Below are positions 58,448 to 64,000 of a DNA stretch of 64,000 nt, piece by piece. The notes beneath the pieces are model-generated. The model had not been told where the DNA came from, ran no database searches, and worked only from the letters and a program-made list of their open reading frames with translations. This DNA comes from Methylophilus medardicus (GTDB lineage Bacteria; Pseudomonadota; Gammaproteobacteria; Burkholderiales; Methylophilaceae). Location of the stretch: NCBI RefSeq assembly GCF_006363955.1, contig NZ_CP040948.1, forward strand, positions 992,001 to 1,056,000, written 5' to 3'. Positions within the stretch are counted from its first letter, which is position 1. Each line of letters starts with the position of its first letter. The position numbers and the translations under genes are program-made.

Positions 58448-59479
58448 CTACTGAAAGTGGTTGTCGTGTGCGACAGATTCGGCGCGTACTGAGAACCGGG
58501 CGCGGATTTCATTCCGGTAAATCTTCAAGTTTTGCCGAATTTGACGCCAAGGGTGACGGCTAGCATAGGTGCCAAGCACACACAGACCTGCCAGCGTAGC
58601 CAGCAGCCAATCTAGCGGTAATGGCGCGATGTCGCGGCGTGCTGGTTTTTGCGCTTTCATGGCTTTGAGCACATTGTAAGTACTGTCGCCTTTAATATAA
58701 GTCGCGCCAATTTCTTTGGTCAGGTCTTGCAAGTATTCGGTGGATAATTTGGAGATGTAGCGGTCCTGATCACCATAAGCGATATTGTCGTCGCGTACCC
58801 CTAATGTGCTTTCAGAAATTTGGGCAATGCCAGGTTGCATCGCAAAGCTCTCGTTTGACCAATAACCAATCACCTGATTGTCTGGGCTGAGTTTTGGAAT
58901 GCCAACGCCTTCCTCCGTGCCGATACCGACAAACAGCCAGCCATCGCCACCTTGAAACTCCTCTAGGTTTTTGGTGTTGAACGCATGGAGTTTTGGTGCT
59001 TCTTCACCGTCGGTAAAATACAACACTTGCGCCGGCTCCGGCATGGCCCGCACCACTTTGGCAGTGACAAACAGGCTTTCGCGTACCCGACTGTTGCCAG
59101 ACCAGGCCATACGCCAATCGAGGTGGGCGATGGTATCTTGAATGGCGGCAAAGTTACTACAAACCTCAATCGGCGCATACATGGCAGCGACAGAGTTGCC
59201 GGCAAACATACCGATGCTGACTTTGGTCCCGCAGGGCAGGGAGGCCACCACTTCATGCATCATATTTTGCATATAGGTCATGCGTGAGACTGTTTTGCCA
59301 TTCAACACCATGTCTTCCGCGTTCATGCTCTGCGAAATATCCGCCACCAAAAAATAAGCATAAATATTGTGCTTAAACGGAATACTGGGACGTAGAATCG
59401 CGCCGAGCAGCAACAAAAGGGCCAGTGCGAGCAGGGCCGAGTCACGGTGCTTGATAAAGTGTCTTAACCAGATCTTCAT
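58448..59479 (-). CDS. mxaL: MxaL, von Willebrand A membrane protein of methanol dehydrogenase maturation
   Basis: 343 residues. Membrane helix at about 15-32, a vWA domain with an intact MIDAS start D47-x-S49-x-S51 (VADISQSMN), second helix near 300-317 and a basic C-terminus. Sixth gene in the run mxaR-S-A-C-K-L. In Methylobacterium, mxaA, mxaK and mxaL are needed for Ca2+ insertion into methanol dehydrogenase. Here mxaL is the last mxa gene; no mxaD-like gene follows, and a convergent YgfX-like gene ends only 13 bases away. Confidence 0.9.
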   Translation of the reverse strand: MKIWLRHFIKHRDSALLALALLLLLGAILRPSIPFKHNIYAYFLVADISQSMNAEDMVLNGKTVSRMTYMQNMMHEVVASLPCGTKVSIGMFAGNSVAAMYAPIEVCSNFAAIQDTIAHLDWRMAWSGNSRVRESLFVTAKVVRAMPEPAQVLYFTDGEEAPKLHAFNTKNLEEFQGGDGWLFVGIGTEEGVGIPKLSPDNQVIGYWSNESFAMQPGIAQISESTLGVRDDNIAYGDQDRYISKLSTEYLQDLTKEIGATYIKGDSTYNVLKAMKAQKPARRDIAPLPLDWLLATLAGLCVLGTYASRHPWRQIRQNLKIYRNEIRARFSVRAESVAHDNHFQ

Positions 59480-59535
59480 GGGGGGGCCAGTCAGTTAATG
59501 TTCAGTCAAATAAATTATGAATTACGCACCGCTTG

Positions 59536-60075
59536 TTATGGCAATCCGTTAGGGATATTGCCCATGATCAAGCCCGGATTGTCAGACTCACCGACGCCGG
59601 GGGTTGGTTTTTCAGGCAATAGGCCTAAAACACGATCGAAATTGCGCCGCGTGCCCCAGTGGCTATTGTCTGCTTTGAGGGCCGTTTTGTAAGAGGTCGC
59701 CGCTTGTGATAACAAGTACTCAAGTTCATCACGGGTGCTATTGTCGTTGCCACCGGTCAGCTGAATTGCGCGCAAAAAGAACATATTGCCGACATTGTGC
59801 AAAATGGCTGCACGTTGGCTGGCATTCGCTTGCTCAATCAATTTGGTGAATAACAGCGTCGATTCCTTATAACGCTCGTTTTTACCCAACCAATAGGCCA
59901 CCGCATATTTGGCTTCAAAACTTTGTTGATCCGTTTGCGGGCTTTTAGCCGCAGCAATCGCTGCATTAAAGTCTTCTACCTGTTTGATGCGTTGCCAGCT
60001 GTAAGCCATGGTGCCAACTGAGGCGGTGGCTACAAGCAACAGTCCGATGACCAGTTTATTTACGCTGAGCGCCAT
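59536..60075 (-). CDS. mxaK: MxaK, TPR-like membrane protein of methanol dehydrogenase maturation
   Basis: 179 residues. One N-terminal membrane helix (about 8-28), then a helical repeat domain (AKYAVAYWLGKNERYKESTLLFTKLIEQANASQRAAILHNVGNMFFLRA) resembling TPRs. The start ATG 60075 overlaps the end of mxaC by 16 bases and has GGAG upstream. Position between mxaC and mxaL identifies it as MxaK. Required for Ca-dependent maturation in Methylobacterium; the local role is inferred. Confidence 0.88.
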   Translation of the reverse strand: MALSVNKLVIGLLLVATASVGTMAYSWQRIKQVEDFNAAIAAAKSPQTDQQSFEAKYAVAYWLGKNERYKESTLLFTKLIEQANASQRAAILHNVGNMFFLRAIQLTGGNDNSTRDELEYLLSQAATSYKTALKADNSHWGTRRNFDRVLGLLPEKPTPGVGESDNPGLIMGNIPNGLP

Positions 60076-61046
60076 GTGTGAATCTCCAGATATTTAACAG
60101 CCAGCAGGATGCCAATCATGACGAATGCAATCCAGTAACACACATTGGTGTAATCATGGCCAGGGATTTTTTCCAGGTATTGAATTGGTTTTTTTTCTTT
60201 GCTGTTGATATCAGCAATCGCGGCTTCTAGGGATTTCGGGTCTGCCGCTTCGTATGCGCTAAACGGGCTGCGCATGGTTTGAAAAAACTGATAGAGCAGC
60301 ACTTCGCTGGGCATGGGCCCGGCGTAGCTACTTTCTGCGTATTTAGGATCAAAAATAGTCACGCCACCTGGCTGGCGTAACACAATCCAATATAGCCCGA
60401 TGTTGTAGCGTTGCAACCAGTCGCGCAGTTTTTGTTGCACCATATCACTGACCCGGCCGGCGCCATCTGAAATCAAAATGATCACACGCGAGCCAGAATC
60501 AGGCATGTCTTTAAATAACTCGACCGCACTGGTTAAGCCGCCGCCAATATTGGTTTGAAACAATGAGTTGCCTGCAGTGGCTTGAATCGCTGACAGCATC
60601 GCTTCTTTGTTTTCGGTTAACGGCAAAACATACATGGCTGAGTTACTAAAGGTAATCAGGCCCATCATGTCGTTATTACGGCTTTGCACAAACTTGGTCA
60701 TGATGCGGGCCGCTGCGACAGATTTGGTTTCACCCACATTGCCGTCTTTATCGCCAGCAAATGGGTCATCCATACTGGCACTGCGATCCAATACCAAGCC
60801 AATCTGCGCGCCGATGCCGGTGCGTTGAATCTGCTGTTCAAGGCTGTGCGGACCTGCCAAGCCTAAAATCACAAACACAATGCTGGTGACCGCTAATACC
60901 TTAAGCAGAAAACCTGTGATGCTCGACAACGGGTCTGGCGGGAGCAAGCCGATCCAAGAATAGTGCTTGCTGTGGGCACGCTCTAATAATAACGGTAGCA
61001 GTGCAAGCGGGAGCGCCCACAACAGCCAAGGGTGTGTAAATGCCAT
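60060..61046 (-). CDS. mxaC: MxaC, BatA-like von Willebrand A membrane protein
   Basis: 328 residues. A BatA-type N-terminal segment with membrane helices at about 5-20 and 48-64, a vWA domain with MIDAS D87-x-S89-x-S91 (LVLDRSASMDD), and a C-terminal membrane helix (YTNVCYWIAFVMIGILLAVKYL, about 302-320). ATG 61046 overlaps the mxaA stop (TAATG). Likely binds divalent metal at the periplasmic face. Confidence 0.9.
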   Translation of the reverse strand: MAFTHPWLLWALPLALLPLLLERAHSKHYSWIGLLPPDPLSSITGFLLKVLAVTSIVFVILGLAGPHSLEQQIQRTGIGAQIGLVLDRSASMDDPFAGDKDGNVGETKSVAAARIMTKFVQSRNNDMMGLITFSNSAMYVLPLTENKEAMLSAIQATAGNSLFQTNIGGGLTSAVELFKDMPDSGSRVIILISDGAGRVSDMVQQKLRDWLQRYNIGLYWIVLRQPGGVTIFDPKYAESSYAGPMPSEVLLYQFFQTMRSPFSAYEAADPKSLEAAIADINSKEKKPIQYLEKIPGHDYTNVCYWIAFVMIGILLAVKYLEIHTWRSA

Positions 61047-62026
61047 TATGCTTTTACCTCAGGCCGTAAACCACGCTCACAATCACGCATGTGGCGGCAG
61101 AATTGTTTCAGCCACTGTTTGTTTGGCATGCCAAGATCAAGTGGCACTTGGGCGTCAAAAAACACCTGACGCGACAAAGCAAAAAAGCGTTCGATCTCTG
61201 GTTTGGCGACATTGAAAGCCGGTTTTTCTAGCAAAAACCGTTCGACCCCATTGCCAAACACACTATGGCCGGCGACTTGATGCAAGGCTTGGTGAACGAT
61301 AGAGATGGATTGTTGCAATCCTTGGGTATCGTCTGGCAGTTTATTGATTTTGCGGTAGGCTTTTGCAAATGCGCCGCCCATATGTGGCAGCCAACTACGC
61401 GCACCCAATACATATAGCAGCGCTAGCAGACTTGCAGCTAACACCCCAGCCGCTATTTTTAACGCTAAGCGTTCATTGTCTGCGTGTAATTTGAGCGGTG
61501 CGACAAATGGGCTCATTTCGTTTTTCAGGTTCACTTCACCATAGACTGACAGTGGCGAGGTTCTGAAATTAAAAGACGGCATGCGGTATTGTTTGATTTC
61601 AGGACGCCCCGGTTGCCGCAGCTTGACGATTTCGCCTCTCAGGATCGCGGGCTTTGCGACACGACCGCTTTTAAATACTTGATACTCAAGATGAATCGTA
61701 TACACGGATTGCGCGCTGCTACGATCTTCCTGCACATCAATCGCTGTGAGTTCAATGCCGGATACCTGACCGCGGTAACGGTGTTCATAACCAACAATTG
61801 GCAGGGATTCTTTGATCAGCTCATACGGTTGTTTCACCGTGAGGATCATGGTGCGTTTCAATTTGTCACCCACCACAAAGCCGGCATCGCGGCTAGGATT
61901 TATCTCTTTGACACTGACAAATTTGCTGTCTACTGAAGGTAAAACAACATCGGCTGAACTACACAGTGCGGTCGACATAAGCGTCGAGGCAAGGAGGACT
62001 GACAGTAAATGGTTGCGCGCTTTCAT
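61046..62026 (-). CDS. mxaA: MxaA, exported methanol dehydrogenase maturation protein
   Basis: 326 residues. Signal peptide (about 1-26), a beta-rich exported domain, and a membrane helix at about 190-212 (LKIAAGVLAASLLALLYVLGA) followed by a cytoplasmic tail. The position between mxaS and mxaC and overall plan match MxaA. In Methylobacterium it is needed for Ca2+ insertion into the enzyme. Confidence 0.88.
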   Translation of the reverse strand: MKARNHLLSVLLASTLMSTALCSSADVVLPSVDSKFVSVKEINPSRDAGFVVGDKLKRTMILTVKQPYELIKESLPIVGYEHRYRGQVSGIELTAIDVQEDRSSAQSVYTIHLEYQVFKSGRVAKPAILRGEIVKLRQPGRPEIKQYRMPSFNFRTSPLSVYGEVNLKNEMSPFVAPLKLHADNERLALKIAAGVLAASLLALLYVLGARSWLPHMGGAFAKAYRKINKLPDDTQGLQQSISIVHQALHQVAGHSVFGNGVERFLLEKPAFNVAKPEIERFFALSRQVFFDAQVPLDLGMPNKQWLKQFCRHMRDCERGLRPEVKA

Positions 62027-62038
62027 CGATCGCTTTCC

Positions 62039-62896
62039 TTAAGCAGGCACATATTGGTGAAAGTAGTCGGTCAGCAAATCTGCATCGAAACTGTCTTCCA
62101 CAAAAAATGGCTGCATATCAAATCTCATAAAAATATCTTCAATTGCCTGACGTCTGGCCGTAAAGGCATCCAGAATACGTTGGCGATAAGAGGCGCGTAA
62201 GAACAGGGTACGGCGCTCGCCGGTTTCCGGGTCATTAATACTGGTGATGCCGAATTCTGGTAGCTGTTTGTACTCGGTGCTGTTCCACAAAATCACTGGC
62301 ACGATATGGTGGCGCAGCATGAGTAATAATGCCTCTTCGAGTTGCGGCAATGGCATATGGAAATCTGAAACCAGAAAAATCAAAGAACGCTCACGGGGCA
62401 ACAGGCGCACGCTTTCAAGCAGTGCCGCGGTACCGACTTCATTGGGCAAATGGTTCTCTAATCGATCAGCCAGTTCAAACATGGTATGCGGACGCAAAGA
62501 CAGCGTACTTAGCCATTGATCATGCAGATCATCATCAAAGCCAATAAATCCAACCGGATCGGTGTTTCGACTGGCAGATTGGGCGACTGCGCGCGTGATG
62601 TGGGCCGCAGTGACCAGCTTGGTGTGCGGTGTGCCATATTGCATCGAGCCAGACATGTCACACATCACAAACACTGGGGTCGCACTTTTTTGGTTGAATA
62701 TCCTGACATAGACCTGTTCCATCGGATCGCGGATGGTTTGGCGAATATCAATACGGCGCGGGTCAGGATATGAGAGTAAGGTCGTGTGACCACGAAACTC
62801 CATACCCATTCCGCGCTGATTACTTTTATGCCGACCAGGGCGACGCGAACGGGAACGCCAGCCGATGTGGTAGCTGAATTCCTTAATGATTTCCAT
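62039..62896 (-). CDS. mxaS: MxaS, DUF58/vWA-like protein
   Basis: 285 residues, no membrane helix. The DUF58 pattern lies near the N-terminus (MGMEFRGHTTLLSYPDPRRIDIRQT), followed by vWA MIDAS residues D80-x-S82-x-S84 (CDMSGSMQ). Downstream partner of the MoxR ATPase. Gene starts 14 bases after the mxaR stop. Expected to be a soluble partner of MxaR. Confidence 0.92.
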   Translation of the reverse strand: MEIIKEFSYHIGWRSRSRRPGRHKSNQRGMGMEFRGHTTLLSYPDPRRIDIRQTIRDPMEQVYVRIFNQKSATPVFVMCDMSGSMQYGTPHTKLVTAAHITRAVAQSASRNTDPVGFIGFDDDLHDQWLSTLSLRPHTMFELADRLENHLPNEVGTAALLESVRLLPRERSLIFLVSDFHMPLPQLEEALLLMLRHHIVPVILWNSTEYKQLPEFGITSINDPETGERRTLFLRASYRQRILDAFTARRQAIEDIFMRFDMQPFFVEDSFDADLLTDYFHQYVPA

Positions 62897-62910
62897 AGCG
62901 GTATGAATGC

Positions 62911-63927
62911 TTAAGGTGCTGCAACGGCATTAATAATGCCCGTGAGTAATTCGCGCGCAATTTCTGTACGGCGCATCTCATACACTGGGCTAAATACTAA
63001 GCGGTGCGCGATGGTTTCATGGAACACCGCATGAATATCTTCCGGAATCACAGCTTGGCGATCATTGAGCCAAGCGTTCACACGCGCTGCACGCAACAAC
63101 ATACCCATGCCGCGTGGGCTGGCGCCGCTAAGCACCAAGCGCTTCATGTCAACATTCGACACTTTCACCCCATAAGCGACTGGATCTTTTGTCGCCAACC
63201 ACAAATCTAGCGCGTATTTACGCAGTGCAGGGCTGGCCTGAATATTTTCTTGAATCACTTTGGCAAAGCTGTTCAATTGATCAAACTGCAAAATGTCTGC
63301 CGGCACATTCGAAATCAATTGGTCCACATCATGAAACCGCGTATCAAAAATCAGCGATTCCATGATGTCGTGTGCAGGTGGCACCAAGATAGGAATCTCC
63401 ATCATGAAGCGGTCTCGCGCGGCCGAAGGAATATCAAATGTCTCTTCACGCTCCACTTGGTTACGGTCAGCAAACACCAGCATGTGTGGGAAGTGGTGCT
63501 CTTTGTTGAATGCCGTCAGCGTACGCTCTGCCATCACGCGCAGCATCAGTGAGTGCACTTGTGGCCGGGCGCGGTTAATTTCGTTGAAAAAGAAAATAGA
63601 TAAATCTTGGCCTGACATCAGCAAGGGACCCGGGCTGACATGGGGTTTGCCATCTTCGCCGAGGTAAGTGTGGTACACCAGGTCGTTCGGCATCAAATCA
63701 ATCGTGCCTTCAATCCGCTGGTAGCCGCCACCAATGCCACGGGTGAACGCGCGTAACAAAGTGGTTTTACCTACCCCCACATCCCCTTCAAGCAGCACGT
63801 GGCCGCGAGCGAACACGGCAGTGGTGATCAGACGTACTGGATTCTCCTGACCGACGACGACTTTGTTAACTTCCGATTCCAGTGAGAGCGCATGTGTACG
63901 CCAATCGTTAAGCTGTAAATCTTGCAT
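62911..63927 (-). CDS. mxaR: MxaR, MoxR-family AAA+ ATPase
   Basis: 338 residues. Walker A GDVGVGKT at 48-55, Walker B FFFNEINRA, sensor/arginine-finger regions (SAARDRFMMEI, SGASPRGMGMLLRAAR) are those of MoxR ATPases. First of the mxaR-S-A-C-K-L genes in the window. MoxR-type ATPases with vWA partners act as chaperone-like complexes on metal-enzymes. The 73 bases right of the start (63928-64000) hold no visible gene; mxaI or mxaG would be expected beyond the edge. Confidence 0.95.
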   Translation of the reverse strand: MQDLQLNDWRTHALSLESEVNKVVVGQENPVRLITTAVFARGHVLLEGDVGVGKTTLLRAFTRGIGGGYQRIEGTIDLMPNDLVYHTYLGEDGKPHVSPGPLLMSGQDLSIFFFNEINRARPQVHSLMLRVMAERTLTAFNKEHHFPHMLVFADRNQVEREETFDIPSAARDRFMMEIPILVPPAHDIMESLIFDTRFHDVDQLISNVPADILQFDQLNSFAKVIQENIQASPALRKYALDLWLATKDPVAYGVKVSNVDMKRLVLSGASPRGMGMLLRAARVNAWLNDRQAVIPEDIHAVFHETIAHRLVFSPVYEMRRTEIARELLTGIINAVAAP

Positions 63928-64000
63928 GCCTGATTTCCTGATGAGGTTGATTGTGAGATAAACTGAATTGTAACTAATTTGTAATTGATCACATCTAGAA

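Overview
The window looks like chromosome of an obligate or near-obligate methylotroph of the family Methylophilaceae (Betaproteobacteria; Methylophilus/Methylovorus/Methylobacillus relatives). The main reason is the run mxaR-S-A-C-K-L at the right end, the accessory set for Ca-dependent methanol dehydrogenase; mxaFJGI would lie just beyond base 64000. Supporting signs are betaproteobacterial gene neighbourhoods (pyrG-kdsA-eno-ftsB; smpB divergent from ratA-rnfH; guaB-guaA), a PEP-CTERM protein, and a cyanide-insensitive bd-type oxidase with a DUF2474 peptide. The family assignment is inference from gene content. No insertion sequence, prophage, integrase, CRISPR array or rRNA gene was seen. 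Gene density is high and no gene-free stretch exceeds about 260 bases.

Layout. 1-2.9 kb: oxygen response, with fnr (cut by the window edge) divergent from hemN and a TauE/SafE-like membrane protein; an FNR-type box lies between fnr and hemN. 3-9.5 kb: a secreted LigE-type DNA ligase, a small exported protein, the giant helicase HrpA and a TonB-like protein. 9.5-13.7 kb: a KdpDE-like two-component pair beside the K+ transporter kup. 13.8-18.2 kb: EF-hand protein, CobW-family GTPase with a UPF0114 membrane protein, PEP-CTERM protein, and a Trp-rich small protein overlapping an FAD oxidoreductase. 18.2-23.5 kb: two c-di-GMP enzymes flanking a CPA2 antiporter. 23.6-27.5 kb: an Ala-rich lipoprotein and pqiABC. 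27.8-31.3 kb: hemerythrin-like protein, cioAB with a 45-residue DUF2474 gene, and tRNA-Asn. 31.5-39.6 kb: a stand-alone LapA-retention-module-like protein, an aminotransferase, a trypsin-like protease with a TPR-like tail, uvrB with a SemiSWEET, galU-hpt, an isochorismatase-family hydrolase and tRNA-Ser(CGA). 39.7-42.4 kb: a Cpx-like two-component system with a His-rich Spy/CpxP-like protein. 42.6-49.6 kb: ybiT, then guaB-guaA-trpS-greB-nitroreductase. 49.7-56.9 kb: DUF4124 protein, rnfH-ratA, smpB, nnrD, pyrG-kdsA-eno-ftsB. 56.9-58.4 kb: ygfZ divergent from a YgfX-like protein. 58.4-63.9 kb: mxaRSACKL.

Themes. Several modules concern the envelope and respiration in a methanol-fed cell: oxygen sensing and anaerobic heme synthesis (fnr, hemN), an alternative quinol oxidase, PQI lipid transport, an envelope-stress circuit, and the MoxR/von Willebrand assembly system for methanol dehydrogenase. 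The most unusual items are the free-standing retention-module-like protein (31515-32075), the hairpin repeat that replaces the ribosome-binding region of guaA (48066-48135), the KdpDE-like pair next to kup instead of kdpFABC, and the His-rich Spy-like protein upstream of a histidine kinase whose sensor loop is rich in proline and bracketed by two cysteines. I did not find a large multi-gene system that I could defend as wholly undescribed.
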